64,000 nucleotides of DNA, taken from Maribacter caenipelagi (GTDB lineage Bacteria > Bacteroidota > Bacteroidia > Flavobacteriales > Flavobacteriaceae). The notes beneath the pieces were generated by a model, which saw only the letters and a program-made list of their open reading frames with translations, was not told where the DNA came from and did not search any database. The position numbers were made by a program, and so were the translations under genes. The stretch lies in assembly GCF_004364175.1 (NCBI RefSeq), contig NZ_SNZW01000015.1, positions 412,688 to 476,687 of the forward strand, given 5' to 3'. Shown piece by piece: positions 45,970 through 55,439 of this stretch (position 1 is the first letter of the stretch; every line of letters starts with the position of its first letter).

Positions 45970-46554
45970 TTAATTAACAACAAACTCTTCAGTATATGTT
46001 TTACCTGCAGACTTCACGGTTACCGTGTAAGTACCTGGGAAAGCATCTGTGAAATTGAATGCTTTCTCAACAATCATTTCATCTGCTACTTCTTGTGTAA
46101 ATACTGTTCTACTTTCTGTATCGTAAATCTTGATAGATAAATCTGATTTATCTAAATTTAAATAGTTCATGTAGATCATATTATCGGCCTTTCTAAAGAA
46201 AGGCTTGATATCTTCATCAGATTCTACGATTTTCACATTATCGTTAGCTAAAACGATAGTATATGAATATGCTGTCATATTATCATCGGCAGATAAGAAG
46301 TAAACTCCATCCGTCAAATCTTTAAGGTTTAATTTCTTGCTAAACTGACCTTCGGTCATTTTTTCTGAATAAATAACATTTAAATCAGAATCCATTAACT
46401 TAACCTGTACACCGTTAATAGATGCATCCATAGTTAAAACCACACTCTTGGCTTTACCTGCAGATAATAGGTTTAATTTTGGCTCTCTTGCCATGCCTGC
46501 TACTGTAGCTAACATAAAGGCAACAACTGTTGTGAATTTTACTAGGTTTTTCAT
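45970..46554 (-). CDS. Secreted beta-sandwich protein of unknown function
   Basis: A 194-residue exported protein with a signal peptide (VKFTTVVAFMLATVAGMA). The mature part seems to hold two related beta-rich halves: residues 40-100 (VQVKLMDSDLNVIYSEKMTEGQF... GVYFLSADD) and 125-194 (LSIKIYDTESRTVFTQEVADE... GTYTVTVKSAGKTYTEEFVV). The second half resembles T9SS C-terminal domains in its G-x-Y-xxxV pattern, but no standard CTD ending is present. It has its own -7 box (46593). Confidence 0.7.
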   Translation of the reverse strand: MKNLVKFTTVVAFMLATVAGMAREPKLNLLSAGKAKSVVLTMDASINGVQVKLMDSDLNVIYSEKMTEGQFSKKLNLKDLTDGVYFLSADDNMTAYSYTIVLANDNVKIVESDEDIKPFFRKADNMIYMNYLNLDKSDLSIKIYDTESRTVFTQEVADEMIVEKAFNFTDAFPGTYTVTVKSAGKTYTEEFVVN

Positions 46555-46592
46555 AATATAAATTATTTAAGGGTTAATGATAATTTACACTA

Positions 46593-46600
46593 CAAACATA
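46593..46600 (-). promoter_or_regulatory. -7 promoter element for the 45970 gene
   Basis: Reverse strand TATGTTTG, exact TAnnTTTG match, 38 bases before the start. Confidence 0.5.
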
Positions 46601-46681
46601 CAGCGGTTATAAAGCGCTCACTACATCATATTTTCCCTATTTATGTGCTATTTTAACCACTTCACATAACAATTCTTACCC

Positions 46682-46716
46682 TTTGGTTAAAATTCCACAT
46701 ATTTTAGTTAATTTTG
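46682..46716 (+). promoter_or_regulatory. Promoter of the AraC-type regulator
   Basis: TTTG (46682-46685) and TAATTTTG (46709-46716) with a 23-base spacer, at the long end of the accepted range. Confidence 0.5.
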
Positions 46717-46769
46717 CAAAGAACATACAAAACAGGATGTTTAATTTTATAGTATAAACCCAAAATAAC

Positions 46770-47642
46770 ATGGTAAAGCAAAAACCTACATTTGAAGCTA
46801 TAAAGCCAGATTTCGGTCATTCTTTTACGTATCAGAAGTTTGATGAACATCGTCTGAATAAAAATAATCTTTGGCATTACCACCCAGAACTTGAGTTGGT
46901 ATATGTAAACGGTGGATCTGGTAAAAGACAAATTGGTAGCCATGTATCATATTACACCAACGGTGACCTTATATTAATAGGTAGCAATCTACCTCATTGC
47001 GGGTTTACCGACGCCCTTACCGGTAATACCAGCGAAACGGTTGTTCAAATGAAGTTAGATTTCTTGGGACCAGATTTTTTTAACCTTCCTGAAATGAAGA
47101 AAATAGCGAGCTTGTTCAATAGCGCTAGTGGCGGAATTGCCTTTTCTGGTAAGACCAAAAGAAAAATAGGAGACAAAATGGAGGTTTTAGAATATCAGAC
47201 CGATTTTCAAAGACTACTTTCCATTCTTAATATATTGAATGAATTAGGAAATTCAGAAGATATGCGATTATTGAATGCAGAAGGCTTTTCTTTTACTACC
47301 GATGTGAAAGATAATGACCGTATTAATATTGTATTCAATCATGTTAAAAATAATTTTAGAGAAGAACTGACGCTAGAAGAGATATCTTCTATGGTGAGTA
47401 TGACCATACCATCTTTCTGTAGGTACTTTAAAAAGATTACCAATAAAACGTACATACAGTTCGTTAACGAATATCGTTTAGTTCATGCCTCTAAACTTTT
47501 GGCAGAAAAACCAATGAGTATTACAGAGGTTTGCTTTGAATGCGGATTCAATAACTTCTCTCACTTCAATAAATCGTTCAAAGCATTTACCGGTCAAAAT
47601 CCATCTGATTATAGAAATGAATTAAAAAATATTTTGGTGTAA
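46770..47642 (+). CDS. AraC family transcriptional regulator with cupin domain
   Basis: A 290-residue regulator. The N-terminal part is a cupin-like sensor (NLWHYHPELELVYVNGGSGKRQIGSHVSYYTNGDLILIGSNLPHCGF). The C-terminal AraC DNA-binding domain has two helix-turn-helix units: LTLEEISSMVSMTIPSFCRYFKKITNKTYIQFVNEYRL and ITEVCFECGFNNFSHFNKSFKAFTGQNPSDYR. Such regulators commonly sense sugars or related ligands. No sugar operon is adjacent, so the target is unknown. Confidence 0.93.
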   Translation: MVKQKPTFEAIKPDFGHSFTYQKFDEHRLNKNNLWHYHPELELVYVNGGSGKRQIGSHVSYYTNGDLILIGSNLPHCGFTDALTGNTSETVVQMKLDFLGPDFFNLPEMKKIASLFNSASGGIAFSGKTKRKIGDKMEVLEYQTDFQRLLSILNILNELGNSEDMRLLNAEGFSFTTDVKDNDRINIVFNHVKNNFREELTLEEISSMVSMTIPSFCRYFKKITNKTYIQFVNEYRLVHASKLLAEKPMSITEVCFECGFNNFSHFNKSFKAFTGQNPSDYRNELKNILV

Positions 47643-47801
47643 GCAGTATACCTTATATATAGTTTCGAAATTTTAAAGCTTCCGGATGTTTATTCTTTAA
47701 CCCTCTTGAAGCTTTCTTTTATCGCTCTATTTGTTTTGAGTTATAAAAAAACGGATACGTGTTCTTCACTATTTATTATCATGTATTATCTTTATACCGC
47801 T

Positions 47802-48080
47802 ATGATTAAAGAATTTACAGAAAGAGAATTAGACCGTATTATTGAAATGGCATGGGAAGACCGAACGCCATTTGAAGCCATTACTTTTCAATTTGGTATT
47901 AGCGAACAAGAGACTATCGAAGTCATGCGTCGCGAAATGAAACCAAGTAGTTTTAGAATGTGGCGTAAACGTGTTCAAGGTCGCGCCACAAAACATGCTA
48001 AATTGAGATCCGATGAAATGGACCGATTTAGATGTTCTAGACAACGAAATATTACTGGTAATAAAATATCTAAACGATAA
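47802..48080 (+). CDS. TIGR03643 / DUF2805 small protein
   Basis: A 92-residue basic protein. IKEFTERELDRIIEMAWEDRTPFEAITFQFGISEQETIEVMRREMKPSSFRMWRKRVQGR is the conserved TIGR03643 block, with a helix-turn-helix-like middle. The C-terminal tail is basic and variable. Function unknown. The ATG at 47802 is used; in-frame ATGs at 47706 and 47781 would add a non-conserved extension. It ends one base before the convergent nuclease gene. Confidence 0.85.
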   Translation: MIKEFTERELDRIIEMAWEDRTPFEAITFQFGISEQETIEVMRREMKPSSFRMWRKRVQGRATKHAKLRSDEMDRFRCSRQRNITGNKISKR

Positions 48081-48854
48081 TTATTTGAATGCCTCGTTCA
48101 ATACTGCAGCAAGGCGTACTCCACCTTTTTGTAGTTGATTGGCAGCAGTATCCCACCAGTCATAACTGTATCGGTAACTTAGTTTTTCGCCAGGTTCTAC
48201 CGATGCATAAATTTTTTCTGCCAATAAATGAGATTCTTCTACCCAGTCAAGCAAACTACCGCTTTGTAGAAATTTAATTTGCGCTTTAGACATTTCAGGG
48301 TATTCGGTAGCTAGTTCTGTAAAACTCATTCCGTTTTCATTGATCATATTAGAATCCCAAACCCTGTGTAAGTTGGTTCCGTTACCAAACCATTGTAATT
48401 GTATATCATTACCTCCTTTATCTTCTGCTCTGCCCACATGCATAGGCTGGTGCAAATCTCCAATTAAATGAACCAAAAACTTTAAATAGAAGGCTTTATC
48501 TTCTTTACTGCTGTTTTCGTCTTTTATAATTTCTAAACATGTATTTACCCCTTGTACCAAATCGCCATATTCATTCTTCTCTATTTCTGCGTAGGTTTTT
48601 CCAAAAGGAATATTCACGTAATGCCAAGCACTGAATTTGCGGTAAGCCCGATCAGATTTTATTTCATCTCCAAAATTGGCAACGGCAGCCAAACTCTCCC
48701 CCTCCAATATATCTTCAATAGCACGTTTTGCCTTTTTACTTAAATGCTGTTCCGCAACTTCACCAACTACCCTATGTCCGGTTTTTGACCAATACATATC
48801 ATTTGCAAAAGTGAAATTCGATACCAAAAAAAGTAAAATAATATAATTTTTCAT
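48081..48854 (-). CDS. S1/P1 nuclease family protein
   Basis: A 257-residue secreted zinc nuclease. After a signal peptide (NYIILLFLVSNFTFAN) the mature N-terminus carries the tryptophan that binds zinc (DMYWSKTGHRVVGEVAEQHL). Further ligands are in AWHYVNIPF and FLVHLIGDLHQPMHVGRAEDKGGND, where the H-x3-D-x-H pattern is visible. These enzymes degrade single-stranded nucleic acid outside the cytoplasm. The start at 48854 gives the signal peptide and lies just after a -7 box at 48870; the in-frame ATG at 49043 lies upstream of that promoter and overlaps the divergent gene. Confidence 0.9.
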   Translation of the reverse strand: MKNYIILLFLVSNFTFANDMYWSKTGHRVVGEVAEQHLSKKAKRAIEDILEGESLAAVANFGDEIKSDRAYRKFSAWHYVNIPFGKTYAEIEKNEYGDLVQGVNTCLEIIKDENSSKEDKAFYLKFLVHLIGDLHQPMHVGRAEDKGGNDIQLQWFGNGTNLHRVWDSNMINENGMSFTELATEYPEMSKAQIKFLQSGSLLDWVEESHLLAEKIYASVEPGEKLSYRYSYDWWDTAANQLQKGGVRLAAVLNEAFK

Positions 48855-48869
48855 CACTAAAATTTTGCC

Positions 48870-48877
48870 CAAAAATA
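48870..48877 (-). promoter_or_regulatory. -7 promoter element for the S1/P1 nuclease gene
   Basis: Reverse strand TATTTTTG, exact TAnnTTTG match, 15 bases before the chosen start. Confidence 0.5.
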
Positions 48878-48942
48878 GTACATCAAATTTTAAGGCATTG
48901 TTAAAACTTGGTAAGATTAAATTTATATCTGAACTTGCAGGT

Positions 48943-51201
48943 ATGAAGAAGAAGACGAGAAAATCATCTAAACGAAAATTAAGTATCCGCAAAATAATCG
49001 GCTTAGGTATTCTGGGTCTTTTTGCCCTGTTCATTCTATTCATTGTTAGTGTTAATATTGGTTTGTGGGGAAAAATTCCTTCTAAAAAAGAACTTTCAAA
49101 TTTTCAATATCAAATGGCATCTGAGGTTTTTACCGCAGATAGTGTATTGATTGGTAAATATTATTTGTACGATAGACAACCTGTTACCTTTCAAGATTTT
49201 CCAGAACATTTGATACATGCATTAGTTGCCATTGAAGATGAGCGTTTTTATGAGCACTCTGGTGTCGACATCAGAAGTTTGGTTAGAGTAGGTTTTAAAA
49301 CCGTACTATTAGGCGATAATTCTTCTGGTGGCGGCAGTACCCTTACCCAACAGTTGGCTAAAAACCTGTATCCAAGAAAAGAGCGAAACAAAACCAATAT
49401 AGTAGTAGATAAGGTGAAAGAAATGATCATCGCCAAAAGGCTTGAAAAGATTTTTACTAAAGATGAAATTCTAACTAACTATTTAAATACGGTTTCCTTT
49501 GGCGATAATACTTTTGGTATTGAAAGTGCCGCGCTAAAATTTTTCAATTCCAGAACTAAAGATATAACTGCTACCCAAGCCGCTACTTTAGTGGGTATGC
49601 TAAAAGCTACTTATGGCTACAACCCTAGAATATTTCCCGACAAAAGTTTGGGCAGACGTAATCTTGTGCTTCGTGCTATGTATAATAACGATTTTATAAC
49701 AGAAGAACAGGTGGCGCAGTATTCTCAAGAAGGTCTTAATCTAGACTATAAAGAATTCGATTACAATGCGGGAATAGCACCCTACTTCAGAGAAGAGGTT
49801 CGTAAAGAAATGACACGTTGGATTGCCGAGCAAAATGATGATACGGATTATAACATCTATACATCAGGATTAAAAATTTACACTACCCTAAACTATAAAA
49901 TGCAAAAATTAGCTGAAGAAGCCATGGTAGTACACATGACCAAACTGCAAAATAGTTTTGAAAAAAGTTATGGATCGAATGCACCGTGGTTAACAGACAA
50001 AAAGTTGATAGAAAAAATAGCCAAGCGCACACCTACCTATAAAAGACTACAGAATTCGGGCTTATCGCATGCGCAAATTATAGATAGCTTATCTAAAGAC
50101 AAACAAAAAAGAACTTTCAAATCGTGGCAAGCAGATGAAGAAACTACTGCGAGTACTATGGATAGTATTCAGCATTACACCAAATTCTTGAATACCGGTT
50201 CTCTGGCTGTAGACCCTACTAACGGAGATATTTTGGTATGGATCGGTGGCATTAATTTTGAGCAGTACAAGTATGACCATATCTCTCAAAGTAAACGTCA
50301 AGTAGGCTCTACATTCAAACCCATTGTTTACACAACTGCCGTAGAACAAGGTGTATCGCCATGCACCTATTTCTCTGCCGAAGAAATTGAATACGATAAT
50401 CTAAAAGGCTGGTCTCCCTCAAATTCCGGCAATAAAGATGAAGCTTACCTCAACTATTCTATGGAGGAAGGCCTGAGCAATTCTATTAATACCATAGCTG
50501 TAAAAGTGTTGGAGCAAGCCGGCATTGACAATGTTTTAACTATGGCAAAAAGCATGGGTATTGAAGATAAATTACCCAATGAAGCTTCGATTGCTCTAGG
50601 TACGGGTGAAATTAAAATTATCGATTTAGCTCAAGCATATACCAGTTATGTAAATAATGGCAAGCATATTAAACCGAATTTGATTAAAAGCATCGCTAAC
50701 CATAAAGACTCCGTTTTGACTGAATTTAAGTCCGAACTAAACGAAAAAGCCGCTTTTTCAAAAGAAACCAGTCAAATAATGATCGAAATGATGAAATCTA
50801 CGGTCAATTCCGGAACGGCTGCGAGACTTCGAAATACTTACGGACTAAAAAATGACATTGCCGGTAAAACAGGTACTACCCAAAACAATAAGGATGCTTG
50901 GTTTGTAGCCCTGACCCCGAAATTGGTACATATTACTTGGGTGGGACTTGACCAACATGAAATCGGATTCAGTAATACAAGTATTGGGCAAGGTGCAAAT
51001 GCCGCTCTACCCCTTTTCGGACTATGGATGCAAGAGTTGAACAAAGACAAAGATTTTAATACCCATACCAAAACTAATTTTCCAAAACCTTCTGCTTCTG
51101 TGCTAAAAGCATTGAATTGCGACCCCGTAAAACGTGACGGATTCTTTAAACGTCTTTTTAAAAATCCGAATAAAAAGAAGAACAAAAAGTTTAACGGATA
51201 A
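48943..51201 (+). CDS. Class A penicillin-binding protein (PBP1a-type)
   Basis: A 752-residue bifunctional peptidoglycan synthase: basic cytoplasmic tail, one membrane anchor (IIGLGILGLFALFILFIVSV), GT51 glycosyltransferase (AIEDERFYEHSGVDIRSLVR with catalytic Glu; GGSTLTQQLAKNLYP) and transpeptidase (catalytic STFK in KRQVGSTFKPIVY, SNSIN, and AGKTGTTQNNKDAWF). Acts at the outer face of the inner membrane. The start at 48943 (MKKKTRKSSKRK) gives the usual short basic N-terminus; the ATG at 48865 would add 26 unconserved residues. Single gene, divergent from the nuclease. Confidence 0.95.
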   Translation: MKKKTRKSSKRKLSIRKIIGLGILGLFALFILFIVSVNIGLWGKIPSKKELSNFQYQMASEVFTADSVLIGKYYLYDRQPVTFQDFPEHLIHALVAIEDERFYEHSGVDIRSLVRVGFKTVLLGDNSSGGGSTLTQQLAKNLYPRKERNKTNIVVDKVKEMIIAKRLEKIFTKDEILTNYLNTVSFGDNTFGIESAALKFFNSRTKDITATQAATLVGMLKATYGYNPRIFPDKSLGRRNLVLRAMYNNDFITEEQVAQYSQEGLNLDYKEFDYNAGIAPYFREEVRKEMTRWIAEQNDDTDYNIYTSGLKIYTTLNYKMQKLAEEAMVVHMTKLQNSFEKSYGSNAPWLTDKKLIEKIAKRTPTYKRLQNSGLSHAQIIDSLSKDKQKRTFKSWQADEETTASTMDSIQHYTKFLNTGSLAVDPTNGDILVWIGGINFEQYKYDHISQSKRQVGSTFKPIVYTTAVEQGVSPCTYFSAEEIEYDNLKGWSPSNSGNKDEAYLNYSMEEGLSNSINTIAVKVLEQAGIDNVLTMAKSMGIEDKLPNEASIALGTGEIKIIDLAQAYTSYVNNGKHIKPNLIKSIANHKDSVLTEFKSELNEKAAFSKETSQIMIEMMKSTVNSGTAARLRNTYGLKNDIAGKTGTTQNNKDAWFVALTPKLVHITWVGLDQHEIGFSNTSIGQGANAALPLFGLWMQELNKDKDFNTHTKTNFPKPSASVLKALNCDPVKRDGFFKRLFKNPNKKKNKKFNG

Positions 51202-51238
51202 TCGATTTTTTAAATAATTTTTGAGCAAATCATAATTT

Positions 51239-51284
51239 ATATCAATTATTTTGATATATTTATGATATCATTTTAATATCATAT
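51239..51284. promoter_or_regulatory. Cluster of GATAT-type palindromes before SPFH gene
   Basis: Contains ATATCAA-TTATT-TTGATAT (51239-51257), the perfect palindrome ATGATATCAT (51262-51271) and another AATATCAT half-site (51276-51282), within 50 bases of the ATG. The regular recurrence of the ATATCA half-site suggests an operator array. Confidence 0.5.
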
Positions 51285-51287
51285 ATT

Positions 51288-52139
51288 ATGAAAGTAGAGA
51301 AAATTCACAAAGCACAGAATGGTTATATAATGCTTTTTGTTGCCTTAGTACTGTTAGTTGGGGGTATTGCACTTCTTAGAATCTATGTTGGTGCCTTTAT
51401 GATTTTTACCGCATTATTTATGTGTGCGGGTTTTGTACTGGTGAATCCGAATAGCTCAAGAGTTTTACTTCTATTTGGCAAGTATGTAGGTACAATTAAA
51501 GAGAATGGCTTGTTTTGGGCGAATCCTTTATATACCAAAAAGAGAATTTCATTAAGAGCTAGTAATTTTGATAGCGAACGATTAAAAGTTAACGACAAGC
51601 TAGGTAACCCTGTTATGATCAGTACCATACTTGTTTGGCGCGTTACAAACACCTACAAAGCCGCTTTCGATGTTGATGATTATCAAAACTTTGTTCGTGT
51701 ACAGACCGATGCTGCCGTTCGTAAACTAGCAAGCATGTACCCATATGATAATTTTGCAGATGAAGGGCTAGACGAAGATATTACACTAAGATCCAGTGTC
51801 AATGAAGTAAGTGAAGCGCTTGAGAAAGAACTGCAAGAGCGCCTTTCTATGGCAGGTATAGAAGTATTGGAAGCGCGAATTGGGTATTTGGCATATGCAC
51901 AAGAAATAGCAAATGCCATGCTACGAAGACAACAAGCGACAGCCATTGTCGCTGCAAGACATAAAATAGTCGAAGGTGCCGTAAGCATGGTTGAAATGGC
52001 TTTAGAAGAGTTGAGCAAAAAGAACTTGGTGGCTTTAGACGATGAGAGAAAATCTGCCATGGTCAGCAACCTAATGGTCGTTCTTTGTTCAGATAAAGAT
52101 GTTTCACCTATTGTAAATACTGGCACCTTAAATCATTAG
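51288..52139 (+). CDS. SPFH (stomatin/prohibitin/flotillin) domain protein
   Basis: A 283-residue protein with two hydrophobic N-terminal segments (GYIMLFVALVLLVGGIALLRI and GAFMIFTALFMCAGFVLV) and an SPFH domain ([65 protein letters not shown]). A coiled-coil region with LEARIGYLAYAQEIANAMLRRQQA follows. SPFH proteins form ring-like membrane microdomain scaffolds. It is followed after 32 bases by a small ribbon-helix-helix gene, a pairing that recurs in many bacteria. Confidence 0.9.
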   Translation: MKVEKIHKAQNGYIMLFVALVLLVGGIALLRIYVGAFMIFTALFMCAGFVLVNPNSSRVLLLFGKYVGTIKENGLFWANPLYTKKRISLRASNFDSERLKVNDKLGNPVMISTILVWRVTNTYKAAFDVDDYQNFVRVQTDAAVRKLASMYPYDNFADEGLDEDITLRSSVNEVSEALEKELQERLSMAGIEVLEARIGYLAYAQEIANAMLRRQQATAIVAARHKIVEGAVSMVEMALEELSKKNLVALDDERKSAMVSNLMVVLCSDKDVSPIVNTGTLNH

Positions 52140-52171
52140 ACTAGGGGTACAATTCATATTTTTGTTATTAA

Positions 52172-52339
52172 ATGAGTAAGAAAAAACCTTTTGCACTACG
52201 TGTCAACGAAGAAATGCTACAGGCTATTGAAAAATGGGCTGCAGATGAGTTTCGTAGTACCAATGGGCAAATAGAGTGGATTTTGATGAAAGCCTTAAAA
52301 GAGGCAAAAAGAGAACCCAAATCAAATAAACCTAAATGA
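52172..52339 (+). CDS. Arc/RHH-like small DNA-binding protein
   Basis: A 55-residue protein. MSKKKPFALRVNEEMLQAIE starts with the short beta strand of a ribbon-helix-helix fold, followed by KWAADEFRSTNGQIEWILMKALKEAKR, which matches the two helices of Arc-like repressors. It is cotranscribed with the SPFH gene. It is a natural candidate for binding the palindromes at 51239, but that is inference; no antitoxin partner is present. Confidence 0.8.
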   Translation: MSKKKPFALRVNEEMLQAIEKWAADEFRSTNGQIEWILMKALKEAKREPKSNKPK

Positions 52340-52401
52340 GTTTGGCATTTTTTTAACAAAACAAAATCTTAAATTTGGTCATCTACCAAACTAAGACCAA
52401 A

Positions 52402-54600
52402 ATGACCAAATATTTAGGTACCCTCGTACTTATACTTTTTTGCTATTCTTTACAAGCGCAAATCTCAGACAAATCATTTGTAGTAAAAGAAACTAATGAT
52501 AAAATAACCCCTGATGGAATTTTAGACGAGCTAAGTTGGAAAACTGCGGACAAGGCAAAGGAGTTTTGGCAATATTTCCCCTTAGATACGGTTCAGTCAA
52601 AAAAACAGACCGATATAAAGATGATGTATGACAGCGACAATCTTTATGTGGGTATTACGGTATATACTGCTGGTAAAGACTATTCAATTCAATCTTTAAA
52701 ACGAGATTTTAGAGCTGGTAACAGCGATAATATAACCCTACTTTTCGATACGTTCAATGACGGTAACAATGCCTTTCTTTTTGGTATAAATCCTTATGGT
52801 GTTCGTCGTGAAGGTCTGGTTTCAGGTGGCGGACTTAATTTAAACGGTTTTACCATTTCATGGGATGTAAAGTGGCGTGGAGATTCTAAAATTTATGATG
52901 GCTACTACACTGCAGAAATGGTCATCCCCTTGACCGCGTTCAAATTTAAGGAAGGGGTAACCAAATGGCGTTTCAACAGTTACAGATTCGATACTCAATC
53001 TAACGAGAATAGTACTTGGATGAATATTCCGCAAAATCAGAATATATACGGACTCACCTTTATGGGTGATATGATTTTTGAAAAACCGCTCGGTAAATAC
53101 AATACTCCCCTAACTATCATCCCTTATGTAAATATGGGCTCTCAAGAAGACTTTGAACTGAATGAGTCAAATACCAAAGTTAATGTAGGTGGCGATGCTA
53201 AAATAGCTATCGGTAATAGTATGAATTTAGATGTTACGGTAAACCCAGATTTCTCTCAAGTTGAAGTTGATAATCAGGTAACCAACCTAACACGTTTTGA
53301 AGTTTCACTACCTGAAAAGAGACAATTTTTTATTGATAATAGCGATTTATTCGGCAGTTTTGGTGGTGGTCGAGATGCTAATCCGTTTTTCTCTAGACGA
53401 ATAGGTATTGCCAAAGATACTGCTGACAATTCCATCGAAAATAAAATAATTGGCGGCGTGCGTTTAAGCGGTAAAGTTACCAAGGGACTTAGATTAGGCT
53501 TTCTAAACTTACAGACGGCAGAAGATTTAGATGAAAACATAGCCTCGAATAATAATACCATGTTAGCCTTGCAACAAAATGTTTTCGGGCGATCTAATAT
53601 TGGTATGTTCTTTATTAATAGACAAACTTTTGAAGATTATGAATTTCAAGATCCCGAAGACCGCTATAATAGGGTCGCAGGTATAGACTACAACCTTATT
53701 TCTGATAACAATGTTTGGAACGGTAAATTCTATTTGCATAAATCTTTTGCCCATAATACAGGAAAAGCAAATCTTTCATCGGGTGCATTCATGCAGTATA
53801 ATTCAAGAAACTGGAACTTTTTTGAAGATATGGTTTATATAGGTGAAGATTTTAGGTCTGACCTTGGCTTTATTCGTAGAACAGATATTTTTAAATCGGC
53901 AACGATGATAGAGCGTGTTTTCTGGCCAGAAGATAGCGCCTTACAAAGTCATAGTTTTCAGTTCTTTCCTATTATGACGTGGAGTCCCGAAAACGATTTT
54001 CTTCATACAGATTATGATTTAAATGGTTCTTGGGAGTCGAAATTTAACGATCAATCAGAAATTAATGTGTCGTATACGCATACCTACACCTATCTTTTTG
54101 ATGAGTTTGACCCAACCAATTTAGATGATGCTATACCCCTACCCAATGAAGTAGGCTATCATTATAACTTTGTTTCTTTAGAATATCAATCTGATAGTAG
54201 AAAAAGGTTTGCCTATTCTATAGAACCTACCATAGGAAGCTTTTTTAATGGTGACAGGTTCTCACTTGAGGCAGAGCTGTTCTTAAGGTTTCAGCCAAAG
54301 GTATTTTTGTCGCTAGCAATGAACTATGATAAAATATCGCTACCAGAACCTTACTCTAGCACCGATATATGGCTTATTAGTCCTAAAATAGATGTTACCT
54401 TTAGTAAATCTATTTTTTGGTCAACGCTGGTACAGTATAGTAATCAAAGAGACAATTTAGGTTTCAATTCTAGACTACAATGGCGTTTTGCTCCTTTGTC
54501 TGATTTATTCATTGTTTATAACGATAATTACTTTGTCAACTCTTTCGAACCAAAATATCGATCCATCAATCTTAAACTTACCTACTGGTTAAATATCTAA
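52402..54600 (+). CDS. DUF5916 outer-membrane-type protein with N-terminal CBM9-like domain
   Basis: A 732-residue exported protein with signal peptide (KYLGTLVLILFCYSLQAQ). The N-terminus is CBM9-like (DKITPDGILDELSWKTADKAKEFWQYFPLDTVQSKKQTDIKMMYDSDNLYVGI). The rest (about residue 230 on) matches DUF5916, a predicted beta-barrel with alternating strands up to a final SINLKLTYWLNI, whose terminal aromatic/hydrophobic residues fit an outer-membrane barrel. Ligand unknown. The ATG at 52402 is used over the TTG at 52375. HAD hydrolase follows one base later. Confidence 0.85.
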   Translation: MTKYLGTLVLILFCYSLQAQISDKSFVVKETNDKITPDGILDELSWKTADKAKEFWQYFPLDTVQSKKQTDIKMMYDSDNLYVGITVYTAGKDYSIQSLKRDFRAGNSDNITLLFDTFNDGNNAFLFGINPYGVRREGLVSGGGLNLNGFTISWDVKWRGDSKIYDGYYTAEMVIPLTAFKFKEGVTKWRFNSYRFDTQSNENSTWMNIPQNQNIYGLTFMGDMIFEKPLGKYNTPLTIIPYVNMGSQEDFELNESNTKVNVGGDAKIAIGNSMNLDVTVNPDFSQVEVDNQVTNLTRFEVSLPEKRQFFIDNSDLFGSFGGGRDANPFFSRRIGIAKDTADNSIENKIIGGVRLSGKVTKGLRLGFLNLQTAEDLDENIASNNNTMLALQQNVFGRSNIGMFFINRQTFEDYEFQDPEDRYNRVAGIDYNLISDNNVWNGKFYLHKSFAHNTGKANLSSGAFMQYNSRNWNFFEDMVYIGEDFRSDLGFIRRTDIFKSATMIERVFWPEDSALQSHSFQFFPIMTWSPENDFLHTDYDLNGSWESKFNDQSEINVSYTHTYTYLFDEFDPTNLDDAIPLPNEVGYHYNFVSLEYQSDSRKRFAYSIEPTIGSFFNGDRFSLEAELFLRFQPKVFLSLAMNYDKISLPEPYSSTDIWLISPKIDVTFSKSIFWSTLVQYSNQRDNLGFNSRLQWRFAPLSDLFIVYNDNYFVNSFEPKYRSINLKLTYWLNI

Positions 54601-54601
54601 T

Positions 54602-55405
54602 ATGAAGTATAAAATTTTGTGTTCAGATTTAGACGGCACCTTACTTTCTACAAAAAGTGATGTTTCTACAAATGCTATCGAGCAAATACGTAAAATAAAA
54701 AATGATACCAGAATCATACTTGTCTCTGCAAGAATGCCCAGCGGTATGCGGTATATACAAGAAGACCTAGGTATTACAGACCAGCCAATAATTTGTTATA
54801 ATGGGGCGTTGGTTTTATCAGGCAACAAAGAACTTAATTCGGTTTTTATTCCAACAACTATTTTAAAAACAATTTATGAGTTGTGTGCTGAACTAGAAGT
54901 AGATTTAGGATTATATTATAATAATGAATGGTATGCGCCAAAAACCTCTTTACGTGTAGAGAAAGAGACTAAATACACGAAATCTATACCTACTTTCCAA
55001 GATACCCAAAGCACATTAGATGATTGGGAACAACGAAATGTAGGCGCACACAAAATTATGCTGATGTGTACCAAGAGCAGCGCCGATACATTGATGCCAA
55101 TTCTTCAAGAAAAACTCGGTGAAGCTCTTAATCTATACCGTTCTAATGATACGCTTATCGAAATTGCCCCAAAATCGGTTTCAAAACTTTCGGCGATAAA
55201 ACTACTAATGGCAGAACATGACTCTTTAGCAGATATCATTGCCTTTGGCGATAATTATAATGATATTGAAATGCTTGAAAATGTTGGCTATGGTGTAGCC
55301 GTTGCTAATGCAAGAGACGAAGTAAAAGCAATTTCAAAATTCATTACATTAGAAAATACAGCAGACGGTGTAGCCCATTATATAGCCAATAACTTGGTTT
55401 ATTAA
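54602..55405 (+). CDS. Cof-type HAD-IIB hydrolase
   Basis: A 267-residue sugar-phosphatase-type HAD protein. Motif I SDLDGTLLS (Asp9, Asp11), motif II SARMPSGMRYIQEDLG (Ser), motif III Lys in KLSAIKLLM, motif IV IIAFGDNYNDIEMLENVGYGVAVANA. The cap domain is type C2B. Likely dephosphorylates small phosphometabolites; the substrate is not readable. It starts one base after the stop of the 52402 gene, so both are coupled. Confidence 0.92.
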   Translation: MKYKILCSDLDGTLLSTKSDVSTNAIEQIRKIKNDTRIILVSARMPSGMRYIQEDLGITDQPIICYNGALVLSGNKELNSVFIPTTILKTIYELCAELEVDLGLYYNNEWYAPKTSLRVEKETKYTKSIPTFQDTQSTLDDWEQRNVGAHKIMLMCTKSSADTLMPILQEKLGEALNLYRSNDTLIEIAPKSVSKLSAIKLLMAEHDSLADIIAFGDNYNDIEMLENVGYGVAVANARDEVKAISKFITLENTADGVAHYIANNLVY

Positions 55406-55439
55406 CTATATTTGAAACTAGCAACGTACCAAACTATTT

